A stretch of DNA of 64,000 nt from Apibacter adventoris (lineage in GTDB: Bacteria; Bacteroidota; Bacteroidia; Flavobacteriales; Weeksellaceae): contig NZ_PSZM01000037.1 in the NCBI RefSeq assembly GCF_002964975.1, positions 1 to 64,000 on the forward strand, given 5' to 3'. Of the stretch, positions 26,351-35,200 are shown piece after piece. Numbering within the stretch: position 1 is the first letter of the stretch; each line of letters begins with the position of its first letter. A program made the translations under genes and the position numbers. A model generated the notes under the pieces. That model ran no database searches, was not told where the DNA came from, and was given only the letters and a program-made list of their open reading frames with translations.

Positions 26351-28501
26351 TTATAAATGAGTTTTTATGTAGTCGGTCATTTTTTGGTATAACTGAAAAC
26401 GAGTTTTTCCTCCATAAATTCCATGGTTTCTGTCCGGATAAATAGCCATATCAAACTGTTTTCCATATTGTATAAGTGAATTAATCATTTCAACTGAATT
26501 TTGAAAATGTACATTATCATCAGCTGTGCCATGTATGATTAGATAGTTACCTTGTAAATTTTGAGAAAAGTTAATAGGAGAATTGTTATCATATCCGGAT
26601 GAGTTTTCTTGAGGTGTTCGTAAAAAACGTTCAGTATAAATAGTATCATAAAATCGCCAGTTTGTTACAGGAGCAACAGCTATTCCTGTTTTAAAAATAT
26701 CCCCCCCTTTTGTCATACATAGTGAGGTTAAATATCCCCCAAAGCTCCAACCCCATATTCCTATTCTGTTTTCGTCTATATAGGGTTGAGATTTTAGCCA
26801 TTTAGCCACAGCAATCTGATCCTCAAGTTCATAATTACCTAAGTTTTTATAGGTAATTTTCTTAAAATTTTCACCTCTTCCTCCGGTACCTCTTCCATCT
26901 GCTGAAACTATAATGTAACCTTGTTGCGCCAACATTTGATGCCACCAATAGTTAAATGGATCCCAGGAATTGTTTACAGTTTGTATTCCAGGTCCGCCAT
27001 ATACGTACATTAAAACAGGGTATTTCTTATTAGGATCAAAATTTTTAGGTTTAATGATATAAGCATATAGATTTTCTCCTTTTTCGTTGGGAATATTTAT
27101 AAATTCTAAAAGTCGAATTTCTTTTTTACTGGCAAAAGAGAGTAAATTTGAATTATCTTCAAGAGTTTTTAGAATATTTCCTGAATTATCTCTTAATGTA
27201 TATACCGGTGGAGTGTTTGCTGTACTGAATTTATCTACAAAAAAAGAAAAATCTGAACTGAATTTAGCTTCATGAGTACCCTTTTCTTGAGTAAGAATTT
27301 TTTGTTTAGCAGTTTTAATTTCAGCAACTCCTATAGCTCTATTATTGGGTCCACGTTCTGTAGATTGGAAAAAGATAGACTGATTTTTTTTATCAATGCC
27401 CAGCACTTCAGTAATTTCCCAATTTCCTTTTGTAATAGGTTTAATAAGTTTTCCGTTTGAATCATATAAATATAAATGATTAAAGCCATTTCTTCCGGAA
27501 TTAATAATAAAATCACCACTATCTAGAAAACCTAAAAATATATTATCCGTGTCAATCCATGTTTTAGAAGATTCGGAGAATAATTTTTTTAATTCACCGT
27601 TTTCAGGATTTATAGAAGATATATCCATCTTATTTTGTAAACGGTTAGAGGTAATTAACATTAGATTTCCAATTGGCGAAAACCTAATTTTTATAATATA
27701 GTAGTTTTCAATAGTATTTAAAGTTATTGGTAAAGTAAAATTTTTCTCTAAATTATATATATGTAAACTAACTTTTGAATTTTCTTCTCCCGCTTTAGGA
27801 TATTTAAAGATAAAGTGTTCCGGATATAGGTTTTTGTCATAAATAGGAATATCAACTTCTTTTACTTTAGATTCATCAAAACGGACAAATGCAATATATT
27901 TTCCATCAGGAGACCATTGAAAATTTCTTACAAATCCTAATTCTTCTTCATATACCCAATCGGAAATTCCATTTATAATTTTATTTTTTATTCCATCTGT
28001 AGTTACCTGGGTAACTTTACCTGAAGCTATCTCTTGGTAGTAAATATTATTTTCGAAAACAAAAGCAATTTTACTTCCATCTGGTGAAAATGTAGGTTCT
28101 TGTATAGGGTTGCGATCGAAAATTTTGCTATAGGTTTGAGTTTTTACATTATAGAGTTCATAGATACCTAATTTTGAACGTCTATATATGGGAATAGCTT
28201 TTTTTTCTAATAATAAAAATTGTTCATCCGGGCTATATAGATAATCTGAAAATTTTCCTTGCAGTACGGTTTCGGTTTTTTGAAAAGTTTTATAAGAATA
28301 TTTGTTTATTCCATCATCTGATAGAATCGTATAATGTTTTCCATCTTTCATGGAAATATAATTATCAATGGTCTTAGGATAGAATTTTCCACTCCATATT
28401 TCTTCTAATGAAATTTGTTGGGAAAAATAATTAGGCAGAACAAATTGAAAACAAAGAGCTGTAAATATAAACTTAACAGAGTTATTTAAATTCTGGAACA
28501 T
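26351..28501 (-). CDS. Dipeptidyl-peptidase IV (S9 family)
   Basis: 716 residues. A signal peptide (about 1-28) is followed by an eight-bladed beta-propeller domain with FSPDGSKIAF-type blades and the DPP-IV-like EEELGFVRNF segment, then an alpha/beta hydrolase domain. Catalytic residues are Ser586 (GWSFGGY), Asp661 (HGTADDNVH) and His693 (DRNHGIYGG). The double-Glu segment YEEELG binds the substrate N-terminus in DPP-IV. The enzyme should remove Xaa-Pro or Xaa-Ala dipeptides in the periplasm, completing protein use started by secreted peptidases such as the C10 enzyme. Confidence 0.95.
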   Translation of the reverse strand: MFQNLNNSVKFIFTALCFQFVLPNYFSQQISLEEIWSGKFYPKTIDNYISMKDGKHYTILSDDGINKYSYKTFQKTETVLQGKFSDYLYSPDEQFLLLEKKAIPIYRRSKLGIYELYNVKTQTYSKIFDRNPIQEPTFSPDGSKIAFVFENNIYYQEIASGKVTQVTTDGIKNKIINGISDWVYEEELGFVRNFQWSPDGKYIAFVRFDESKVKEVDIPIYDKNLYPEHFIFKYPKAGEENSKVSLHIYNLEKNFTLPITLNTIENYYIIKIRFSPIGNLMLITSNRLQNKMDISSINPENGELKKLFSESSKTWIDTDNIFLGFLDSGDFIINSGRNGFNHLYLYDSNGKLIKPITKGNWEITEVLGIDKKNQSIFFQSTERGPNNRAIGVAEIKTAKQKILTQEKGTHEAKFSSDFSFFVDKFSTANTPPVYTLRDNSGNILKTLEDNSNLLSFASKKEIRLLEFINIPNEKGENLYAYIIKPKNFDPNKKYPVLMYVYGGPGIQTVNNSWDPFNYWWHQMLAQQGYIIVSADGRGTGGRGENFKKITYKNLGNYELEDQIAVAKWLKSQPYIDENRIGIWGWSFGGYLTSLCMTKGGDIFKTGIAVAPVTNWRFYDTIYTERFLRTPQENSSGYDNNSPINFSQNLQGNYLIIHGTADDNVHFQNSVEMINSLIQYGKQFDMAIYPDRNHGIYGGKTRFQLYQKMTDYIKTHL

Positions 28502-28589
28502 TTTAAGATTTTTTTAGGCTTATAGTTAGTAAATTCAATTAATTAAAAAAATATGTAAAATAGGTGTATATAATTACTTTATTAACGAT

Positions 28590-29075
28590 TTAATGTAAGG
28601 TTTTATTTTCTATTATTTTAGGAGACCATTCTTCTAAAAATTTTGTTACTTTATTAATATCATATCCAGAAGTTCCTTCATGCTCTAATAAATCAGATTG
28701 TTGTGTGTGGATTCGTTCTCCTTTTTCGTTTAATATTACAAAAACCGGAAACCCATACTGTTCGGGATTATCTAAGGCGGTTAAAATTTCTTCATTTTTG
28801 TTTTCTTTAGAATAGTTTACATGATATACAAGGTAATTTTCATTAATAATATTTTTTAAATTTTTGTTTTCTTCAGTTAATTTATTAAATCTTTGACACC
28901 AAATACACCAATTTCCGCCAATTTGCAATAAAACATATTTATGTTCTTTTTGTGCAGCAATAACAATAGAATCTATTTTTTCTTTTGCATTATCTTGTGG
29001 ATTATAAATTTTTTTATTTTGTGAACATGAAAATAAATGGACACATAATATAAAACTGATAAATAAAGGTTTCAT
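28590..29075 (-). CDS. Thioredoxin-fold lipoprotein
   Basis: The start at 29075 gives 161 residues beginning MKPLFISFILCVHLFSC, a lipoprotein signal with lipidated Cys17; an upstream ATG at 29096 would overlap the preceding gene and spoil the signal. NWCIWCQRF (Cys57, Cys60) is a redox-active CxxC of the DUF255/thioredoxin_7 type, and GFPVFVILNEKG carries the cis-Pro. Probably a periplasm-facing disulfide reductase or chaperone-type thioredoxin. It begins 4 bases after the DUF4296 gene. Confidence 0.82.
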   Translation of the reverse strand: MKPLFISFILCVHLFSCSQNKKIYNPQDNAKEKIDSIVIAAQKEHKYVLLQIGGNWCIWCQRFNKLTEENKNLKNIINENYLVYHVNYSKENKNEEILTALDNPEQYGFPVFVILNEKGERIHTQQSDLLEHEGTSGYDINKVTKFLEEWSPKIIENKTLH

Positions 29076-29079
29076 AAAA

Positions 29080-29451
29080 TTATTTTTTTTGAGCATTATC
29101 TTTTTCTTCGTCTTTTAATTGTAGTAATTGTTCCTTTGTTAATTTCTTTTCAAGATTTTTAATAACATTATCAAATATATGTTGCATACTATTACCATCG
29201 GTATAATAATACGTATAACTATCCTGGAATATTTCTTTTGTTGTATTATGTTTTTTAAAAATAGTAATATAAGTATCAAAAGCAATTTCTTTACTCATTG
29301 GAATATTATCAGGAGTTTGTTTATATAAATAAATATCAGTTAAAATATCAGTCATCTCAGATTTAGAAAGTAAATTTTTAGGTTTATCTAAAGCATGTTG
29401 ACAAGAGAAAACAACAAAAAAGAAAGAGAATAAAAAAAATACAGATTTCAT
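29080..29451 (-). CDS. DUF4296 domain lipoprotein
   Basis: 123 residues with a hydrophobic signal and Cys17 (VFSC). The mature part (LLSKSEMTDILTDIYLYK, then DSYTYYYTDG) matches the DUF4296 pattern found in Bacteroidota. Function unknown. Its start overlaps the stop of the glycosyltransferase gene by 4 bases (ATGA arrangement), and the thioredoxin lipoprotein follows, so the three are probably co-translated. Confidence 0.8.
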   Translation of the reverse strand: MKSVFFLFSFFFVVFSCQHALDKPKNLLSKSEMTDILTDIYLYKQTPDNIPMSKEIAFDTYITIFKKHNTTKEIFQDSYTYYYTDGNSMQHIFDNVIKNLEKKLTKEQLLQLKDEEKDNAQKK

Positions 29452-30173
29452 AATTTCCCGATTAAAGACATAATTTTCATTTTTATTACTCCAAAAACAG
29501 CTTCACTAATAATAGCTCCGTTCATTTTAGAATGTCCTTTAGTTCTGTCTGTGAATATAATAGGAATTTCTACAATTTTAAATTTTTTACAAAAAGCTCT
29601 GAATTTCATTTCAATTTGAAATCCATATCCAACTAATTTCACCTGATTAAGAGGAATATTTTCTAAAACTTTTCTTGTAAAGCAAACAAATCCGGCAGTA
29701 GAATCATGAATAGGTAAACCTGTAATAAATTGAACATACTTAGAAGCAAAAAAAGAAAGTAATACTCTATTCATAGGCCAATTTACTACATTTACTCCTT
29801 GTGAATATCGAGATCCGATAGCCATATCAGCTCCATTTTTGCAGGCTTCATATAATCTAATTAAGTCATTAGGATTATGTGAAAAATCGGCATCCATTTC
29901 AAAAATATAGTCATATTTGTGATTTATAGCCCATGTAAAACCATGAATATATGCACGCCCCAAACCCTCTTTATTAGTTCTTTCTTCTAAGAATATTTGT
30001 TCAGGATATTGAACTTTCATATCTTTAACAATCTTTCCGGTATCATCAGGAGAAGAGTCATCTACTACCAATATATTAAAACCCTCATTTAAGTTTAATA
30101 CTGCATAAATTATATCTTTAATATTTTCCTTTTCGTTATAAGTTGGTATTATAACTAGTTTTTTATCGGGCAT
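29448..30173 (-). CDS. Polyprenol monophosphomannose synthase-like GT2 glycosyltransferase
   Basis: 241 residues, a single GT-A domain: VVDDSSPDDTGKIV binds the nucleotide, MDADFSHNP is the DxD region, and GSRYSQGVNVVNWP follows as in dolichol/undecaprenol-phosphate mannosyl- or glucosyltransferases. It lacks the C-terminal membrane helices of the longer DPM1 type. It should charge a lipid carrier with a sugar at the inner face of the membrane. First gene of an operon with the DUF4296 and thioredoxin lipoproteins; the latter are conserved neighbours rather than obvious partners. Confidence 0.88.
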   Translation of the reverse strand: MPDKKLVIIPTYNEKENIKDIIYAVLNLNEGFNILVVDDSSPDDTGKIVKDMKVQYPEQIFLEERTNKEGLGRAYIHGFTWAINHKYDYIFEMDADFSHNPNDLIRLYEACKNGADMAIGSRYSQGVNVVNWPMNRVLLSFFASKYVQFITGLPIHDSTAGFVCFTRKVLENIPLNQVKLVGYGFQIEMKFRAFCKKFKIVEIPIIFTDRTKGHSKMNGAIISEAVFGVIKMKIMSLIGKL

Positions 30174-30225
30174 TTTTGAAATTTCTAAAGTGTAAACAAA
30201 ATTAATTAAATTTAGTATTTAAGAG

Positions 30226-30501
30226 TTATTTATATAAAAAATAAGAAAATAATAACATGTGATTAGTTTCATTTTCGGATTCTTCAAAAAGAGAAATTAA
30301 ATTTTGAAATTTATCTAATTTTTTCGGAGATAAATGATGAAATTCAATTTTTACCGGTAACTCTATCATTCCGGTTAAAACATCCCAAAGACCATCTAAA
30401 TTATCAGGAATATCTGGAGGTAAAATAAATTTTTTTTGAAAAGTTTTATAAAATCCGGAGAATGTTTGAATATTGCTAAAGTCAAAAATTATTGTTTTCA
30501 T
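30226..30501 (-). CDS. Barstar-family ribonuclease inhibitor
   Basis: 91 residues. PDIPDNLDGLWDVLTGM corresponds to the barstar segment that contacts the barnase active site, and the short alpha/beta layout agrees. It lies directly after the barnase-like gene with a 4-base ATGA overlap, so inhibitor synthesis is coupled to that of the nuclease. Expected to be cytosolic and to neutralise any nuclease that stays inside. Confidence 0.88.
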   Translation of the reverse strand: MKTIIFDFSNIQTFSGFYKTFQKKFILPPDIPDNLDGLWDVLTGMIELPVKIEFHHLSPKKLDKFQNLISLFEESENETNHMLLFSYFLYK

Positions 30502-30947
30502 TTTAGAATAAAGCTTTTATAATGATCATAAGTAACAAAAATTAGTCCATCATTAGAAAAGATTACTCTATCAGTTCCCCTGTTTCCACAAGTGTAGTTT
30601 AAATCGGCTTCAAACCATTTTCTTCCTTTTTTATTCGGGAGTTTCTGTTGTCTGTTATTGAAATAATCTCCACCTATTATTTTATTAGGAATAACCTCAC
30701 ATAAATTACCTTTTTCAGGTTTCCAACCTAATTTTCTAGCCTCATTTTTAGTAATGTAATAATTAGGTAAATGATTGTTTTTTTTGAGATATGGGATTAT
30801 ATATTTTTCAGCACTTAGTGCTTTTACATTAAATTGATTTTTATTTATAACTTTATGAGTTATAGTTTTTGTATTATAAAAAACAATCAATATTCCTAGT
30901 AATCCAATAAATAAAAAATAAAAAAAAGTATTTTTTTTGTATTTCAT
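30498..30947 (-). CDS. Barnase-like ribonuclease (N1/T1 family) with N-terminal membrane anchor
   Basis: 149 residues. A hydrophobic segment at about 7-25 can be a signal anchor or uncleaved signal. The catalytic domain shows LPNYYITKNEARKLGW, KIIGGDYFNNR and GRKWFEADLNY. By comparison with barnase, catalytic residues are Glu113, Arg123, Arg127 and His142 (TYDHYKSF), all present. It should be an active guanyl-preferring RNase, exported or membrane-tethered with the domain outside the cytosol. Two Cys (83 and 120) could form a disulfide, unlike barnase itself. Paired with barstar; it may be an antibacterial or nutrient-scavenging enzyme. Confidence 0.9.
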   Translation of the reverse strand: MKYKKNTFFYFLFIGLLGILIVFYNTKTITHKVINKNQFNVKALSAEKYIIPYLKKNNHLPNYYITKNEARKLGWKPEKGNLCEVIPNKIIGGDYFNNRQQKLPNKKGRKWFEADLNYTCGNRGTDRVIFSNDGLIFVTYDHYKSFILK

Positions 30948-30993
30948 ATTTAAATATATAAAAGTAAAATTATCAAAAAAAATATAAGTTTAT

Positions 30994-31001
30994 TATTTTT
31001 G
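30994..31001 (+). promoter_or_regulatory. Candidate -7 box (TATTTTTG) of the RNA methyltransferase gene
   Basis: TATTTTTG matches TAnnTTTG, 20 bases before the start codon at 31022. A paired -33 TTG is not seen. Confidence 0.4.
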
Positions 31002-31021
31002 AATAAATATATTTATAAAGA

Positions 31022-31813
31022 ATGGATATTGAAAGTGATAAAAACTCCAAGATTAAGGATTTAGTAAAACTACTAGATAAAAGTAGAAATCGTAAGACTC
31101 AAAGAAAATTTATAGTAGAAGGTATACAAGAAAACTTTTTTGCTCTACAAGAAAAATTTCAACCTTTAGAATTTTTTATTCAACCTCAAATATTTCTAAA
31201 TTCTTTAAAATTGCCAAATAATATAAAAGTTTATGAAGTATCACAATTAGTATACAATAAAATTGCTTATAGGAAAAATACAGAAGGAATAGTAGGTGTT
31301 TATAAATATAAAAATCAATTAGTGGAGAATATAAATCTTCCAAAAAACTCATTTATATTAATTATAGAATCTGTTGAAAAGCCAGGAAATTTAGGAGCTA
31401 TATGTAGAACAGCAGATGCTTTTGGAGTTGATGTTTTATTTATTTGTGATGAAAAAACTGATATTTATAATCCAAATGTTATAAGATCTTCAGTAGGCAG
31501 TTTTTTTAATATACCTATTATTTCTGAAAAAAAAGAAAGAGTTTTTGAATATCTGTCAAAAAATAATATCTCTGTTTATGCTACTTATATGAATGAAAAG
31601 GCTATTTATATACAAGAAGCAGAATTATCAAAATCTTGCGCGATTCTTTTTGGTACCGAACATTCAGGAATTTCAGATTTTTGGAAAGATAAAATTAAAC
31701 AAAATATTTTAATACCCATGAGGGGGAAAATAGACTCTTTAAATGTTAGCAATGCAGTTTCTATAGCATGCTATGAAGTAGAACGGCAAAGAATTACTTT
31801 AAAAAATCGTTAA
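31022..31813 (+). CDS. TrmH/SpoU-family RNA 2'-O-methyltransferase
   Basis: 263 residues with an N-terminal substrate-binding domain and a SPOUT knot. Motif 1 is NLGAICRTADAFGVD, motif 2 LFGTEHSGIS, motif 3 IPMRGKIDSLNVSNAVSIA, all intact. The enzyme methylates ribose in rRNA or tRNA from SAM; the exact target (for example the 23S G2251-type site) cannot be told from sequence alone. Stand-alone, divergent from the barnase gene. Confidence 0.9.
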   Translation: MDIESDKNSKIKDLVKLLDKSRNRKTQRKFIVEGIQENFFALQEKFQPLEFFIQPQIFLNSLKLPNNIKVYEVSQLVYNKIAYRKNTEGIVGVYKYKNQLVENINLPKNSFILIIESVEKPGNLGAICRTADAFGVDVLFICDEKTDIYNPNVIRSSVGSFFNIPIISEKKERVFEYLSKNNISVYATYMNEKAIYIQEAELSKSCAILFGTEHSGISDFWKDKIKQNILIPMRGKIDSLNVSNAVSIACYEVERQRITLKNR

Positions 31814-31926
31814 AAAAAATAATTTTTGTTGTATTTTTTTATATTATGTCATAAATATATATTATTTTTGCCTCATAATTTATTAGTATGTTTTAATAGT
31901 TATGCTTTTATAAGGCTAACTAAAAG

Positions 31927-31945
31927 AAGTTATTGACGCTAACTT
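31927..31945 (+). promoter_or_regulatory. Inverted repeat AAGTTA-N7-TAACTT upstream of the YegP-like gene
   Basis: A 6-bp inverted repeat with a 7-base centre lies about 52 bases before the YegP-like start codon, preceded by another copy of CTAACT. It could be an operator or a small mRNA hairpin. Weak evidence. Confidence 0.25.
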
Positions 31946-31996
31946 CCAAAAACAGAAAGTAGTTATAATTAAATAAGTAACACTAACTGTACATTT

Positions 31997-32323
31997 ATGT
32001 TTGAAATTTTTAAAGACAAATCAGGTGCTTTTCGTTTTAGATTAAAAGCAAAGAATGGGCAAACTATCCTTGAAAGTGAAGGTTATACCCAAAAGACAAA
32101 TTGTCAAAAAGGAGTAAGTTCTGTAAAAAGAAACTCAAAAAATGAAGATCGTTTTGAATTAAAGCAATCTTCAGACAAAAAATGGCTATTTAACCTAAAA
32201 GCAGGCAATGGTCAAGTTGTAGGAACAAGTGAGCTTTATGACAATGAAACAAATGCTAAGAATGGTGTAAAATCGGTAATGACTAATGCGCCTTTAGCAG
32301 AAACCATTGATTTATCTAAGTAA
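31997..32323 (+). CDS. YegP-family protein with two DUF1508 repeats
   Basis: 108 residues made of two similar halves: FEIFKDKSGAFRFRLKAKNGQTI... and FELKQSSDKKWLFNLKAGNGQVV..., each ending in a Gly-Val-Ser/Lys-Ser-Val segment. This is the UPF0339/YegP tandem fold, a small soluble beta-rich protein of unknown function, often stress-induced. It is monocistronic and followed by a bidirectional terminator. Confidence 0.88.
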   Translation: MFEIFKDKSGAFRFRLKAKNGQTILESEGYTQKTNCQKGVSSVKRNSKNEDRFELKQSSDKKWLFNLKAGNGQVVGTSELYDNETNAKNGVKSVMTNAPLAETIDLSK

Positions 32324-32375
32324 TTGAGAGATAAGTCTAATAAATATGCTTTTAAACATTTGTTAAATTAAAAAT

Positions 32376-32414
32376 AAAACTGTGAAGGGGAAAAATAAAA
32401 TTCTTCACAGTTTT
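32376..32414. terminator. Bidirectional hairpin terminator
   Basis: AAAACTGTGAAG pairs perfectly with CTTCACAGTTTT (12 bp) between the convergent YegP-like and aminotransferase genes. A-run and T-run flanks allow termination on both strands. Confidence 0.85.
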
Positions 32415-32421
32415 ATAATTT

Positions 32422-33606
32422 TTATACTAAGATATTTTTTATTCTTTTAATAGCTTCAGTAAGGTTTTCTTCAGATGCTGCATAGGAAAGTCGAATACAG
32501 TTGTTATCACCAAAAGATACACCACCCACTGTTGCTACATGAGCTTTTTCTAATAATAATAAGGCAAAATCGTCTGAATTATTAATTTTAACTCCTTGAA
32601 TAGTTTTACCAAAATAAGCTGATATATCCGGAAAAAAGTAAAAAGCACCTGCCGGATTATTTATTTTAAAACCTGGAATTTCTTGTAGTAATTCAAATAC
32701 TAAATCTCGTCTGTGTTTAAAAGCTTCTGTCATGTAATTTATAACTGAAGGGTTTGCTTCTACAGCTGTTATAGCCGCTTTTTGAGCAATACAATTAGGT
32801 CCAGAAGTCATTTGTCCTTGAATTTTATCGCACGCATCGGTTAACCATTTAGGAGCACCCATATACCCAATTCTCCAACCTGTCATTGAAAATGACTTTG
32901 AAACGCCATTTATAGTAGCTGTTTGTCCAAAGACTTCAGGAAACTGCGCAATACTTTCATGCTTTCCTTCATAATTAATATATTCATAAATTTCATCTGA
33001 AATAATAATAATATTTGGATGTTTAGCGAGTACTTTAGCTAAAGCATGTAATTCTTCTTTGGTATATACAGTTCCGGATGGATTACATGGCGAGCTGAAT
33101 AAAAAGGCTTTGGTTTTAGGCGTAATTGCTTTTTCTAACTGCTCAGGAGTAATTTTAAAATCTGTATCAATAGTTGTTTTAACGACTACATTTTCTCCTC
33201 CGGCTAATTTTACCATTTCAAAATAACTTACCCAGTAAGGGGCAGGAACAATTACCTCATCTTTATCATTTATAATAGAGAGTAAAACATTAATTATAGA
33301 TTGTTTTCCCCCATTGGAAACTATTATCTCTTCAGGCTTATAATCTAAATTATTATCACGTTTAAACTTTTGAGCAATAGCCTTTCTCAGTTCAAGATAA
33401 CCAGGCACAGGCGTATAAGATTTAATACCATCTTGGATTGCCTTTATTGCAGACTCTCTCACAAAATCAGGAATACTAAAATCGGGCTCACCCAAAGTTA
33501 AACTAATTACATCTATTCCCTGAGCTTTTAACTCTCTTGCTTTGTTAGACATTACAAAAGTTTGGGAATAACTGAGACGGCTAATTCTGTCTGATAATAA
33601 ATTCAT
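32422..33606 (-). CDS. Aspartate/aromatic-type class I aminotransferase
   Basis: 394 residues, fold-type I PLP enzyme of the AspC/AatA (subgroup Ib) kind. The PLP lysine is Lys237 in NGVSKSFSMTGWRIGY; SSPCNPSGTVY and SDEIYEYI are the usual cofactor-binding motifs, and the C-terminal Arg in NNCIRLSYA holds the substrate carboxylate. Likely makes aspartate and may also act on aromatic or branched amino acids. Monocistronic. Confidence 0.93.
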   Translation of the reverse strand: MNLLSDRISRLSYSQTFVMSNKARELKAQGIDVISLTLGEPDFSIPDFVRESAIKAIQDGIKSYTPVPGYLELRKAIAQKFKRDNNLDYKPEEIIVSNGGKQSIINVLLSIINDKDEVIVPAPYWVSYFEMVKLAGGENVVVKTTIDTDFKITPEQLEKAITPKTKAFLFSSPCNPSGTVYTKEELHALAKVLAKHPNIIIISDEIYEYINYEGKHESIAQFPEVFGQTATINGVSKSFSMTGWRIGYMGAPKWLTDACDKIQGQMTSGPNCIAQKAAITAVEANPSVINYMTEAFKHRRDLVFELLQEIPGFKINNPAGAFYFFPDISAYFGKTIQGVKINNSDDFALLLLEKAHVATVGGVSFGDNNCIRLSYAASEENLTEAIKRIKNILV

Positions 33607-33642
33607 GTTAGAAATTAAATTATTTTAGATTTTTTTGATACT

Positions 33643-33650
33643 CAAAAATA
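33643..33650 (-). promoter_or_regulatory. Candidate -7 box (TATTTTTG) of the aminotransferase gene
   Basis: On the minus strand TATTTTTG matches TAnnTTTG, 37 bases upstream of the aminotransferase start codon. No matching -33 TTG. Confidence 0.4.
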
Positions 33651-33755
33651 CAGTATTTTATTTTAAATATAATTTTTTTTAACATAATTTTTAGTTTATT
33701 ATAATAGTTTCATTTTCAAAGGGTATTTGATATTTTATGGGAAATATTTTTTGTG

Positions 33756-33763
33756 TATTTTTG
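33756..33763 (+). promoter_or_regulatory. Candidate -7 box (TATTTTTG) of rlmD
   Basis: TATTTTTG matches TAnnTTTG, 24 bases before the chosen TTG start of rlmD. If real, it excludes the longer frame that begins at 33727. Confidence 0.4.
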
Positions 33764-33786
33764 TATTCTTAAATTTAAAATTTGGT

Positions 33787-35193
33787 TTGGGGAGAAAAAA
33801 TAATATTTTAATAGAAAACTTAGAACTAACTACAGCAGGAGCTAAAGGTATGTCAATAGGAAGGACAGAAGAAGGAAAAACCGTTATAGTTGCTAATGCG
33901 GTGCCTGGTGATGTAGTTGATGTTCAGCCTTTCAAATCTAAAAAAAAATATATTGAAGCTAAAATTATAAAAGTTCGGAAATATTCCAAAGATAGAGCAG
34001 AGCCTGTATGTGTACATTTTGGGATTTGTGGCGGATGTAAATGGCAAAATCTTTCCTATGATAAACAATTGGAATATAAAGAAAAAGAAGTTTTCGATAA
34101 TATAAAAATAATTGGAAAAATAGATAATTTTGAATTACTTCCTATCTATCCATCGGAATACCAATATAACTATAGGAATAAGATGGAATTTTCTTTTTCA
34201 AATTCAAGATGGTTAACTTTAGAAGAAATACAATCAGATCTACAAATAGAAGATAAAAATGCTTTAGGCTTTCATATACCTCAGCAATGGAGCAAAGTTT
34301 TAGATCTAAAAGAATGTTATTTACAGGCAGAACCATCGAATCAAATTAGAGAGGCAGTAAAAAAATTTGCTATAGAGCAAAATATGGATTTCTTCGATTT
34401 TAAAGAGCGAAAAGGTTTTTTGAGAACCTTAATGATACGTTCAAATTCGAAGAATGAAATAATGATTCTAATACAATTTTTTCAAAATATTTCAGAAAAA
34501 ATTGAATTGTTATTAAAGTTTTTAGAAAAAGAATTCCCACAAATAAAAACGATACTTTACACAATAAATTCTAAAGGTAATGATAGCATTTATGATCTGG
34601 ATATTGAAGTTTTTTCCGGGAATGGTTTTTTAGAAGAGGAAATAGAAGGATTAAAATTTAAAATAAGTGCAAAATCTTTTTTTCAGACAAATTATAAGCA
34701 GGCAATTAAACTATATGAAATTGCTCGAGATTTTGCAGATCTAAAAGGAGAAGAAATAGTTTATGATTTATATACAGGAACCGGTACTATTGCCCAGTTT
34801 ATATCAAGAAAAGCAAAAAAAGTTATTGGAGTAGAATCTGTTTATGAGGCTATTGTTTCAGCAAAAGAAAATGCAAAATATAATAATATTCATAACTGCA
34901 AATTTTATTGTGGAGATATGAAGGATATTTTCACCGATGAATTTATTTTGCAAAATGGTCATCCGGATGTTATAATAACTGACCCACCCAGAGATGGGAT
35001 GCATAAAAATGTAGTTGAAACTATAATTAGGATATCTCCTCAGAAAGTAGTTTATGTAAGTTGCAATTCTGCTACTCAGGCAAGAGATTTAGAGTTGATG
35101 AAAGAAAAATATGATGTAATTAAAATACAGGCAGTAGATATGTTTCCGCAAACACATCATGTAGAAAGTGTAGCTTTATTAAAATTAAAATAA
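33787..35193 (+). CDS. rlmD: 23S rRNA (uracil-C5)-methyltransferase, RlmD/RumA type
   Basis: Methylates a 23S rRNA uracil (U1939-type) from SAM. The start is a choice: no ATG precedes the TRAM domain, and TTG at 33787 gives an N-terminus (GRKNNILIENLEL) like that of relatives, 468 residues in all; the frame also extends to 33727. CVHFGICGGCKWQ gives the four-Cys Fe-S site, YDLYTGTGTIAQFI the SAM site, TDPPRDGM and VYVSCNSATQARDL the catalytic loop with the nucleophilic Cys. Followed by the DUF6452 and DUF6048 genes, a common flavobacterial neighbourhood. Confidence 0.9.
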   Translation: MGRKNNILIENLELTTAGAKGMSIGRTEEGKTVIVANAVPGDVVDVQPFKSKKKYIEAKIIKVRKYSKDRAEPVCVHFGICGGCKWQNLSYDKQLEYKEKEVFDNIKIIGKIDNFELLPIYPSEYQYNYRNKMEFSFSNSRWLTLEEIQSDLQIEDKNALGFHIPQQWSKVLDLKECYLQAEPSNQIREAVKKFAIEQNMDFFDFKERKGFLRTLMIRSNSKNEIMILIQFFQNISEKIELLLKFLEKEFPQIKTILYTINSKGNDSIYDLDIEVFSGNGFLEEEIEGLKFKISAKSFFQTNYKQAIKLYEIARDFADLKGEEIVYDLYTGTGTIAQFISRKAKKVIGVESVYEAIVSAKENAKYNNIHNCKFYCGDMKDIFTDEFILQNGHPDVIITDPPRDGMHKNVVETIIRISPQKVVYVSCNSATQARDLELMKEKYDVIKIQAVDMFPQTHHVESVALLKLK

Positions 35194-35200
35194 TTAAAAA

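Noticed and set aside
33727-33786. N-terminal extension of rlmD to the TTG at 33727
   Set aside because: The added residues are hydrophobic and unlike relatives, and a -7-like box (33756-33763) lies inside; TTG at 33787 fits better.
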